Shown here: piece by piece, positions 55,000 to 64,000 of the stretch
How the letters are laid out: each line of letters begins with the position of its first letter
Position numbering within the stretch: position 1 is the stretch's first letter
Source of the DNA: Metarhizium brunneum
Taxonomy: Eukaryota; Ascomycota; Sordariomycetes; Hypocreales; Clavicipitaceae
Direction of reading: 5' to 3'
NCBI RefSeq assembly: GCF_013426205.1
Contig: NC_089422.1
Location: 5,394,001-5,458,000 of the forward strand
DNA length: 64,000 nt
Notes under the pieces: model-generated
What the model was told of the DNA's origin: nothing
Database searches by the model: none
Seen by the model: the letters and a program-made list of their open reading frames with translations, nothing else
Position numbers and translations under genes: made by a program

Positions 55000-56110
55000 C
55001 TAACCCAAACCCTCATCTTTATCAGACATGGCAACGGTCTCTTGTAATGCCCGCAATTTGGTCTCAGCATGCCGCTTCTTGCTGTCAGCTAACTGCATAG
55101 CATCAGTGGCCTCTTTCTCCTGTACTTTGCTTAGCTCTGCCTTGCTACTGAGCGGCGTAGTCCGCCAAGAGCAGGCTGATGGCTTTCGAGCAGCCCAGCA
55201 CAAGCTCATGGGCCACTTTAGACGTTAGATCATGATGGAGCTTGTGTTGCCGCCTGGGCTGCGTGGTAGCCGCTGCCAACGCTCTTCGGTCACGAAGGGC
55301 ATGAATGGAGACATGAGTCGCAAACCGGATTCAAGTCTATTTAGTACAGAGTGTTCCAAGGCCAAACGAGCTTCTTTGGGTGTTTCATCTGAGATGATGG
55401 ACTTGGAATTCTCAATGTACATGTCGGACAATTCGTCATATAAATGCCGGGAACTGATCTGGGTCGACCGTGAGAACTTATACTCCAAGTGCCAGGTTCA
55501 TTTGTTTTGCAGCAGTCTCCATCTTCATCAAGATCCATCTCTCGCAAGACTCTCGGATCCTATCAAAGCGCTGCTCTCAGAAGGAACAAAGTCGCAGCTA
55601 AGCTTTCCAAGGACATGCTCGGTGGCCTGGTAGATCGTGCTACAGGACTTTCGGCAGCCGTGCATCGTCTTGATGTCGAAATTAATATCACTACCAGACG
55701 GCTGTACGGATCTTGTGAGCGAGGACCGTAAGGCACCGACCCGACTTAAGTCTCGCTTGGGGTAGATTTCTTGCCGGGAAACTTTTATTCTGCCACAGAC
55801 CCAGGAGTCATCATCGTGTCCACCGTCTTCACCCTCGACACTGATGTACTATGCTGGTATCTGATGATCCCACCACAATTGCCTTGACGGGCACCAGTCT
55901 TGGAGGTTTCGCATCCATTGCAAGTGTGTTCGCTTCTGTAGCTCTGGTCGAGCCGCTTTCAACCACTGCCATGGCAGGTTTCGTCAGCGGCTCGAATGTC
56001 ATCCACCATTGGGGCTTCAAAGGGACAGCTTTGGCACAGAATCCATGTGGCCAGAAATTTTCTGCTTCGCATGTATTAGTAGGGGGCCAGTACGGAGGTA
56101 AAAAGTATTT
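55000..56110 (-). pseudogene. Decayed valyl-tRNA synthetase copy (C-terminal half)
   Basis: Reading the minus strand in several frames gives blocks in the order of a eukaryotic valyl-tRNA synthetase: [17 protein letters not shown] (about 56020-55970), SVEGEDGGHDDDSWVCGR (about 55840-55785), DINFDIKTMHGCRKS and IYQATEHVLGKL (about 55685-55615), RWILMKMETAAKQMNLAL (about 55540), LYDELSDMYIENSKSIIS and LRLMSPFMPFVTEERWQRLP (55430-55250), and LVLGCSKAISLLLADYA near 55180, then the charged C-terminal arm. Stops and frame changes separate blocks, and the part that should carry the KMSKS loop (between 55785 and 55690) is missing. It cannot be functional. It may be a duplicated, then mutated, copy; a functional synthetase must exist elsewhere. 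Confidence 0.85.
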
Positions 56111-57375
56111 AGCCAGATCAGGTATCTAGCTACCGTGGTGTATACTTCTTCGTGGGCAAATACATTCTGCGACAGACTGTGTGCTAAGCCTTCTTGTTTA
56201 CGGCATGGCGAGATCGGATTGTGTAAAAGGCAGGAATGTATTTCGCCGTACCATTCAACATGGTCAGTGTCGGAATCAACAGCCAAAAAGAGTTACTTCT
56301 AGTCTTGATGTCGAGAATATAAATCAAGGGCCGCCATCGCTGCGTCTTCTGCATTGTTCGTCAGTCAAACCCAACATGGAACGGCCCTACAACAGCAGCT
56401 GCGGGATAACAATCAACGTATAAACTGTCAGCGCAGCCGCGACCACATGCAACAAATTCACATTCTCGGTGCCGAGCGTGAGCCCCGAGGGTATTATACG
56501 CCCTTTGCCTTTGATTGCCTCGACACGGCTTCAGTGCCGCCAGTCCGCGGAAAACGGACAAATACGCCCGTCCAGTGTCCGCCCTTTTCAAGCCACCGCG
56601 GCACGCACACATCACGACGTCCTTTGTTTCTTCCATGTTGTCCCCCGTACACATGAAGCGTGCGGCTTATTAATGCGAAATTATATAGAATCCAGTACAT
56701 CTCCTATCAGCCGCCCAAAGCCTACCCAGGTTCTTTGAGTGGGAGCCCAGGATGCGTGACAGACTCAACTCGCCTTGGAGGCGAACACGGCACCGACTTG
56801 GGCACGGAAACAATCAAGGTCGCCCGATGGTGTGAAGGCCTAGCCTCCCATCTCCTGACGTCAAGCGTAGCAACCCAGCGCTAGTCATTGGTCAATGGCG
56901 CAATCCATTTCCAGTGGCGCATTGTTCCGTGGGCTTGGTGTTTAGAGCCTGCTTATCCCCGAGTTTTCCGTAAACGCGAAAAGCCGATGCGCACGATTCG
57001 ACCCACGTAAGTTGCCATGACGAGTCTGGGGAAGGGAGGAGGGAGCGTCGTTCTTCTAAACAAGACTAGATGGTGGGTGTATGGCTCTGGAGTCGATGTG
57101 ATGTGATATGTAATCCATCTACATTTTGCATCATTATATTTCGAGTCGGGCGCCCCTCCCTCCCACGTCATTGTTTCTCAAAAATGTTCCTCTTGGACTT
57201 CCTAGAGTTGCCTTTCGCCGATGGACCTTGTTTGAAAAACTCCTGCATAGCGAGCGCTGCCGCCATACGCCGTCCACGTATCAAAAGATAAGCCCAACCG
57301 GTCCCTTGAGGCTGCTACTTGGTCTTCACACAAGGTAGCCAAGAAACATTCACCAGTGGGCAACCAACCGCCGTC
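56111..57375. other. Intergenic, about 1.3 kb
   Basis: The part to about 56400 may contain further, unrecognisable remains of the synthetase copy. The rest is the MFS gene's promoter side. No other feature recognised. Confidence 0.45.
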
Positions 57376-59129
57376 ATGACTGGCCTCACTCGCCTTCTCT
57401 CCCGGCCAGTCAACAAACCCTACCGGACAAGAGACCTCGACCATACGGAGCCGCCGTTCCTCGACGATGCCGGTTTCCTCGCCTTCAAGCCCGATGATAT
57501 CGAAAACCCCCAAAACTGGTCCACGCCGCGGCGCATCACCGTCACCATAAGCGCCGTCATACTCGTCATGAACGCTACCTTTGCGTCGAGCGCCCCCAGC
57601 GGATGTATCCCCTCCATCGCCAAAGACTTTGGCATCTCAACAGAGGCGGCTGCCCTCACAGTCACCCTCTTTCTCCTGGGGTACTGCGCCGGCCCGCTCC
57701 TCTTCGCCCCGTTGAGCGAGCTGTACGGTCGACGATGGATCTTTTATATCTCCTTCACCATGTACATTGCCTTCAACTTCCTGTGCGCCTTCGCCCCCAA
57801 CTTTGGCAGCCTCCTCGTCGGTCGATTCCTCACGGGGACCCTCGTCTCGGCGCCCCTGAGCAACGCGCCGGGCGTGCTGGCCGACATCTGGAGCCCCCTC
57901 GAGCGCGCAAATGCCATGGCGCTCTTCTCGACCATGGTATGGATCGGCCCCGCGCTGGGCCCCGTCGTCGCTGGCTTCCTGGAGCTCAAGAAGGACTGGC
58001 ACTGGGCGTTTTACGTGCTCATCTGGTTAGGCGCCGGAACATGGCTGATCATGCTGACCATTCCCGAGACTCACGCGCCCACTATCCTTCTTCACAAGGC
58101 GAAGCGAGCCCGCAAGGCCAAGATTCCCGGGTACGAAAACGTAAAGGCGCCAGCCGAGAAGCAGGATCGGTCCATCACGAGCGTCTTTGGCGTTGCGCTG
58201 ACGAGGCCCTGGGTCATTCTCTTTGACCCCATCTCGTTGCTGTGCGCCATCTACCTGGCTGTTATATATACTCTTTTGTACATGTTATTCTCCATCTATC
58301 CGATTGTCTTCCAGGAGAGGCGTGGATGGAACTCTGGCGTAGGAGAGCTGCCGCTCATCGGGACGGTTGTCGGCGCCATTCTTGGCGGCAGTATCGTCCT
58401 CTTTGATACCAGGCGCCGCAGCAAGAAGATTGAACGGGGTGAGATCAAGGCCGACGACATGGAACCCGAGGATCGTCTGCCCCTGGCCATGGTCGGCGGT
58501 ATTGGGTTCGCAGCAGCCATGTTCTGGTTCTCCTGGACAGCTGAATTCAAGTATGTTTGCCTACAATCCGCCTGATTTCATTCCGACCAGAGACTGACAG
58601 CGATTTCAGCTCCGTACACTGGATTGTGCCGACCATTGCGGGCGGCCTGCTCTCCACCTTTATGCTGCTCATCTTCGTCGCATACCTCAACTACCTCGTC
58701 GACGTGTATCTCATGTACGCTGCGTCCGCCATCGCCGCCAATACAATTGCCAGATCGGCCTCGGGGGCCGCCGCTCCACTTTATACGTCGCAGATGTTTC
58801 ATGCGCTCGGTATTGGCGGCGGCGGCAGCCTTGTGGCCGGCGTTGCGACTCTTCTCGCCGTTGTCCCGTTCGTCTTCTACAAGTACGGCAAGCCGATTCG
58901 CATTCGGAGCAAGTTTGCGCCGACCAACACCAAGGAAAAGAATCGCGTCGAGGACGAAGAGGCTAATGCGACGGACTTTGCTATCCAGAGCTCGTCAGAG
59001 GTTGATAGCTCTACGGACGTAGACTCGTCCCACACATCACCGGTTGCGAATGAGAAGACGGAAGAGCGGGATGTGTCTTCTGGAGGACAAGTCTTGGCTC
59101 CGAATGAGCGAAAGGGGTCTCGCCCATGA
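57376..59129 (+). CDS. MFS transporter, DHA1 (drug:H+ antiporter-1) type
   Basis: Two exons, 57376-58550 and 58610-59129 (59-nt intron), encode 564 residues; an upstream in-frame TTG is not used as start. Twelve hydrophobic segments are spread over both exons. The segment FLLGYCAGPLLFAPLSELYGRRW carries the MFS motif A and the SELYGRR form common in fungal DHA1 multidrug or polyamine-type carriers. NWSTPRR before the first helix and the acidic, Ser-rich tail are also typical. Likely plasma membrane. Substrate unknown; export of toxic compounds or polyamines is the family expectation. Its neighbour is a pseudogene, so no pathway is implied. Confidence 0.9.
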
Positions 59130-60074
59130 ATAATAGGGTACAGATATGGAATCAGACAAAAGGAGGCACTGGCGGCGTGCATAACACTTAATGTTGCCTC
59201 TGGGACATGGCGACCACAGATAATTCGTTAGCGAGCAGTCATCATCATACCTTAATAGACATTAGCATAAGGAAAGACCGGATATCAAGGCGATATCACC
59301 TTGTGACAGGCGTCCGACTTGAAAGAAGTTGTATATATCTAGAAGGGTGTATGTCAACCCACAATGGCTTATGTATTGTCCAGACCAAGAGGGTCAAGTA
59401 AGTGTGGATGAAGAATAAGAGCAGAAAAATATAAGCGGGGGGACATTAGCTTGCCGTAGCATTCGACTGCAATGTCATGGCCTGTGATTCGAACATACGA
59501 CTTTAGATAGGCATTCAAAGAATTAAAGTCACGGCTTTGGTCTAACAATCTCCTAGATGTTACTACTTTAGTTAACAGCCATCTCCACCCGTCAGACATC
59601 ATGGTGAGTCGTCATATCGCGGACACACACCACAAGACAATGGCTCGCAGGCACGTCCACGTATTAAAGTAGACCTTGCATCGGACATGGGCAATACAGA
59701 GACTTTAGGTTATTATTTCTAGAATTCACACTAGAAATGCCACTTGTCCGCCATTGACAGGCCAAAGTGAGACCACCCCAGGACGAGTCTGCATACACTC
59801 CCAGAACTTCCACCCAACCGCTCCGACACATCAGACATCTCAACGGCAATGCTCCCCAGACCACCAGCACCAGCACCTCACCACCACAAAGGCCCCAACG
59901 CAACATCTCCACGACATCATCCATCTCAACCGCAACCCCTCCAGTGACGATGCACCCAGTCCGGCCCGGCAAATCCCCGGCCCGCTGAATAATCCGCCCC
60001 AGCTCACTCGCACAACTCCACCACCAAGCCCGCCCATCACCAAACCCTCATCCCCTCAACCACAGCAAGCAACC
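59130..60074. other. Intergenic, 945 bp
   Basis: Promoter side of the BolA gene. An in-frame extension of the BolA ORF back to 59754 lacks an ATG that would make a better start and is Pro/His-rich, so it is read as leader. Nothing else recognised. Confidence 0.5.
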
Positions 60075-60428
60075 ATGATCCGCCAACCCTGGCGCGCAGC
60101 CAGCCGCCGGCTGCTGCTCCTCCCGCCGCAGCCCAGTCCCAGATTCAGATTCTCCTCCTCGACCGCAACCGCCGCCTCGCAGGAGCAGCCGTCCATGACG
60201 CCCGCCGAGTCCGCCATCGCCGACCTCCTCCGCGCCAAGCTCCAGCCCACCGAGCTCCTGGTGCGCGACGTCTCCGGCGGCTGCGGCAGCATGTACGCCA
60301 TCGACATCGCCTCCCCGGCCTTCAAGGGCGCCACCATGCTCAAGCAGCAGCGCATGGTCAACGCCGCCCTGGGCGACGTCATGCGCGCCTGGCACGGCGT
60401 CCAGCTCAACACCCGGGTCTCCGAGTAA
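60075..60428 (+). CDS. Mitochondrial BolA-like protein (Bol3 type)
   Basis: Intronless, 117 residues from ATG 60075. The first 35 residues are basic and Ser/Pro-rich (RQPWRAASRRLLLLPP), a mitochondrial targeting sequence. The BolA fold follows: SAIADLLRAKLQPTELLVRD, then SGGCGSMYAIDIASPAFKG with the conserved Cys, and QQRMVNAALGD near the end. Family role: Bol3/BolA3 works with Nfu1 to deliver Fe-S clusters to lipoate-dependent and other mitochondrial enzymes. Confidence 0.9.
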   Translation: MIRQPWRAASRRLLLLPPQPSPRFRFSSSTATAASQEQPSMTPAESAIADLLRAKLQPTELLVRDVSGGCGSMYAIDIASPAFKGATMLKQQRMVNAALGDVMRAWHGVQLNTRVSE

Positions 60429-61058
60429 CCAACCCCGGCCCGGGATGGCAAAATTCAACTTCTTTTTTACTTATTTCATGGCATTTACCAAACCGCCGAA
60501 AAACCGAACAAGGTCTAGAATATGCACGGTGGCATGGCCAATTGGGCGCGGAATCAACCCGGGAAACATATACATACATATATATATATACATGGACGGC
60601 ACTCACGATAACATAAGCGGGTGGACGCGGCGCGTGTACAATACAAGATGTAATAATGCTGTACTATAAAATGGTCTGGCCTGGGGGTGCTGGGGGTGCA
60701 GTTGCTCAGGCAGACAGACACGGTCTCTTCCAACATACGGACAATGACAACCCAAATTTCACTCGCCAAAAGACATGGCTAATTGCGACACGCGCAGCAT
60801 CTATGCACAATGTACATACGCACGGTGTGACAAAAACTTTCCATTTTAAACATGGGTTCGTAATTACAGCATATCTAGTTAATACATTGACGACAGCCCA
60901 ACGCCAAACGTCATTACACTCCTTAATATGTATATGTGCCGAGTTCAGACATTAAAGAGACAAAAAAACAAGGCCAAATAAACAGGGAAATAATGCTCCT
61001 CCAAACATCATTTTCCTTTGTAGAGTGATTCCCTCCTTTGTTCCTCCAGGCTTTTTGG
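60429..61058. other. Spacer between convergent BolA and acetyl-CoA carboxylase genes
   Basis: 630 bp of A/T-rich shared 3' flank with a short TA/CA run at about 60565-60590. No gene. Confidence 0.6.
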
Positions 61059-64000
61059 TTATTCCTTGAGGTACTTGAGAATCGCCTCCCGCTCCTCAAC
61101 GGGCATGACTCTCAGTACCTCGCGAACACCCTTCCACCCCGCAGCCTTCTGCGTGCGGACCACCTCAGCAACTTCCGCCGAAAGGTGCTCTGCCTTGAGG
61201 GCATCAACCTTCTCTCCAATAGTCTTTCTCTCCTTCTCGTACCACTCGGCAACTTCTCTATCACTGGTGTCAAAGTTGACAATGCCGGACCAGCTTTGCA
61301 GCAGGTGCAGGTGGCCAGCTCGCAGATCAGTGCCCTTGGAAGGGCTGGAGTCGCGGGATGACGACAAAACGCTGCTGGCCATGCGTCGGAGGATATACTC
61401 CTCGTTCAGACGGCGACGCAGACGCCAGTAGAAGTATCGCCGGGAATTGACCCACTCCAGTGAGTCGCGAATCGTGCCCTTGGCCTTCATGCGTCCAGCG
61501 CGGTCGTGCAGGTCGGCAAACTGCACAGCAATCTGGGCGTAGACTGGTAGCAGCTCCTTCTCCCGAACAACGACCTTCTTCTTGATCTCAGCGGCTTCCT
61601 CGGGAGTCAAGTCGCTGTTCTCGAGCTGCTTCTTCAGGTTGGCATAGGTGGTGTCCATGCGGGCCATGGTCTCGAGCTGCTTTTCCTTGCGGTACTTGAT
61701 ACCAATGATACCCTCGGGTTCGAGAACACCACCGCGGGCCTCAACATCGGCGTACATCTCCATGGCAACAGGGTTAATGGTGGGATCAACGACGACCCAA
61801 GATCCGCCACGGAGCTCACCAAATGGTGGGATGTACACGAAGATGGGCTGCTCGTACTTGACGAGTGCGTCGACGATGAACGAACCGTACTTGAGGACTT
61901 CATTGTACATGTCTCGCTGACCACCAGAGAACCCTCTCCAGTTAGCCAGAATCATCAATGGCAACTGCTCACCATAATTAAAGTCATTAATGGCCTGCGC
62001 CGTCTTGAAAGCCGAGTTGGGGTACCAGACACCACCAGCCTCATTGGTGACTTGCTCGATAGAGTCGGGGTTGGCGGGATCGGCGGGAGTAATGTTCTCA
62101 ACAGAGCGAGTCTCAACCGCGATGACGCCCATGGGGATGCCGCCAAGACGAGCACGGCCGACAACAACAGTTCGTGCCCAGCCGCCAAGGGTCTCGACAA
62201 AGGAGTCCTTATCAAACAGGCCGCTCTGGAAGCTGCCGTCTTCGTCACGCTTGCCGGAAATCATCCAGCGAACATCAAAGGCCTGTTTCTGGGGTGGACA
62301 GTAAACAACGTCACGGTCCCAGGAGTCAGAACTGGGGCTGACAGGGATGGGCCCGTTGCGCTTCTCGGGCACAAATGACATCCACTCGACGATACGAGAA
62401 ACACCAGCAAAATCATCGTTGGCAGTCATGTGAGAAACGCCATTGCGGTACATGATTTGAGTACCTCCGAGCTGCAGGTTAGAAGTATACACCTCACGAC
62501 CAAGCAAGTTGTTCAAAGCCGGGGCACCGGTCAAGATGATGGGCTGGCCCTCAATCTGGACGGCACGCTGGCCAAGACGGACTAGGTAGGCACCGATACC
62601 TATGGTAGTGTTAGGCCAGGGACCTATAAGAAAAATCAAAAACAGTGTAATGTAACTTACCAACTGATCGGCAGGTGACCAAGGTCACGGTGAAAATGTC
62701 ATTGTAAGCACGGCTGGTGGCACCGGCGATGAGGCCGGATCCTCTGAGACATTCAACACCAAGACCATCCTCCCGTCCGACAATGGTGACAATCTTGTGG
62801 CGTTTCTCACCATCTTCGGTAACCTCCTCTGTGATGACATCGTCTTTGAAGTTCTCTTTGGTCTTCTCGTCCAAATACAAGTAGCGGAAGCCGGCGTCCT
62901 GCTTGGCAGGATCATTCCATGCGACCTTGAAGAAGGGCATCAACTCATTAGCAAGACCCAGGCGGGCACCAGAGTTAGCAGACAGATAGATGCGTGGAAT
63001 GCCAAGCTTGCGAGCCAACTCGGTGCACTTGTTGAAGAAGTTGTCCTCCTTGGGACCAAAGGAACCAATGTTGTAAGTAATGTCGTTAGCGACGACAATG
63101 AACCGGCGACCGGTAGGGTACTCGGGCGTGCGAGCTTTGAAGATCCAACCGACCATACCGCAAGCGTTGGTGCCAGGCTCACGGTTGACCTCCTGAAGCG
63201 TGTCCTTGTCATCGAGAACAAGTTCGGTGTAGGATGCGCAGTCGCCAACCTTGGGCTGCTGGGAAGCCAGAGCAGGCTGGTCTTTGACAGCCTTGGCCCA
63301 GGTGTTCTGGATAGCCTGACGGAAGAGCTCAGGGAAATCATAGACGTACTGAGTTCCCATGAGGTGAGCCTTGTATCGCTTAGGCTGTAGAGCATTCTTG
63401 GTTCCATACGCCGTGTTGACGGGGAGCAAATGAAGGGGTCCCTTTTCGCTGGTACCACCGATACTGTGGAAAACCCACTCGCCCTTCTCCGATTTTCGCT
63501 CGGCATACATATCGACGTCCACGACATAGCCAGAAGTATTGGTGATGACGACACGAAGTGGGTAGGGAGTGCTGGTCTGGGGATCCGTGCAAATAATACG
63601 GATTTCCACCTGGGCAACACGCAGTCGCCAGCCACGGGCCCCAAAACGATCCAAGAATCCTTGCAGACTCTGTTCAACAGCCTTGGGGTCGAGTTGGAAC
63701 ACGGGGGTAAAGTTCATGAAGATGTGGTTAAGATCAGAAGAGTTGTTGCCAATAATCTCAAGAGCATCAAAGATGTCATTAATGACGCGGTCAGCCTCGG
63801 AGATGAGATACTCGGCAGTAGGAATCTCGTCGCGAAGACGACCAGGACGGATGACAGCACGGGTAAAGTATCGCTTGTCAGTGTCGACAGCCTTACCAAT
63901 CGCCTCGTACACGTGGATATTTTTGTTCTCAGTAAATACGGGCTTGATGTGGAATTTGGCAAGACGGCCCAGCTCAAGCTGGAATGCAAGAGCGGGTTCG
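61059..64000 (-). CDS. acc1: Acetyl-CoA carboxylase, carboxyltransferase half, 5' partial
   Basis: The gene enters from the right edge and ends at TAA 61059. Two visible exons, 64000-62661 and 62599-61059, join VTLVTCRSV|GIGAYLVRLGQ across a 61-nt intron (GTAAGT donor, CCATAG acceptor). About 960 residues are seen. The carboxyltransferase domain is unmistakable: NDITYNIGSFGPKEDNFFNK, YLSANSGARLGLANELMPFF, QRAVQIEGQPIILTGAPALN and LMILANWRGFSGGQRDMYNE, followed by GELRGGSWVVVDPTINP. The biotin carboxylase and biotin carrier domains lie beyond the window. The enzyme makes malonyl-CoA from acetyl-CoA in the cytosol, the committed step of fatty acid synthesis. Confidence 0.97.

Noticed and set aside
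58377..58597. Extra coding exon at the MFS intron
   Set aside because: Read-through past 58550 stops quickly; the 59-nt intron gives AEF|NSVHWIVP with a continuous helix.

Overview
The window is nuclear DNA of a filamentous ascomycete, most consistent with a sordariomycete (Hypocreales-like). Reasons: short introns (54-222 nt) with GTAAGT-type donors and CTAAC-type branch points, G/C-ended codons, and single-copy housekeeping proteins of Pezizomycotina type. No rRNA, tRNA, CRISPR array or intact transposon was recognised. Many reading frames begin at non-ATG codons, so starts and splice sites below were read from the nucleotides; every spliced gene given as complete closes in frame. The genus is not determined.

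Layout. 1-3.4 kb: 3' part of a glutamine-rich nuclear protein with a C2H2 finger. 5.0-11.2 kb: a compact trio of a TauD-type Fe(II)/2-oxoglutarate dioxygenase (-), an ATP-grasp-like enzyme (-) and a divergently transcribed PaaK-like adenylating enzyme (+). This set looks like a small-molecule pathway without a PKS or NRPS and is the best candidate for an undescribed system. 11.9-13.4 kb: a protein whose N-terminal half resembles a copia-type protease region that has lost its catalytic Asp, followed by three copies of a 40-residue repeat. 14.1-17.4 kb: exportin-T. 17.4-23.3 kb: almost gene-free and rich in a 9-mer, TACTCCGTA. 23.3-24.1 kb: GPI-anchored wall protein. 27.4-30.7 kb: importin Kap114. 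31.2-32.5 kb: PI31 proteasome regulator. 33.5-35.2 kb: secreted Ser-rich repeat protein.

36.9-47.4 kb holds Rev7, a Bud3-type RhoGEF, Dcc1 and Rad4, three of which serve genome maintenance. 47.7-53.5 kb: Cuz1-type AN1 zinc-finger protein, Mtp18 and ATP synthase subunit K (divergent across 122 bp), and a Vps62-family protein. 54.0-54.5 kb: GNAT acetyltransferase. 55.0-56.1 kb: a decayed valyl-tRNA synthetase copy. 57.4-59.1 kb: MFS transporter. 60.1-60.4 kb: mitochondrial BolA. 61.1-64 kb: the carboxyltransferase half of acetyl-CoA carboxylase, cut by the window edge.

Most genes are unrelated housekeeping loci that are neighbours only. The dioxygenase/ATP-grasp/ligase trio is the one place where gene content suggests a shared pathway; the Mtp18/Atp19 pair is the clearest case of a shared promoter.
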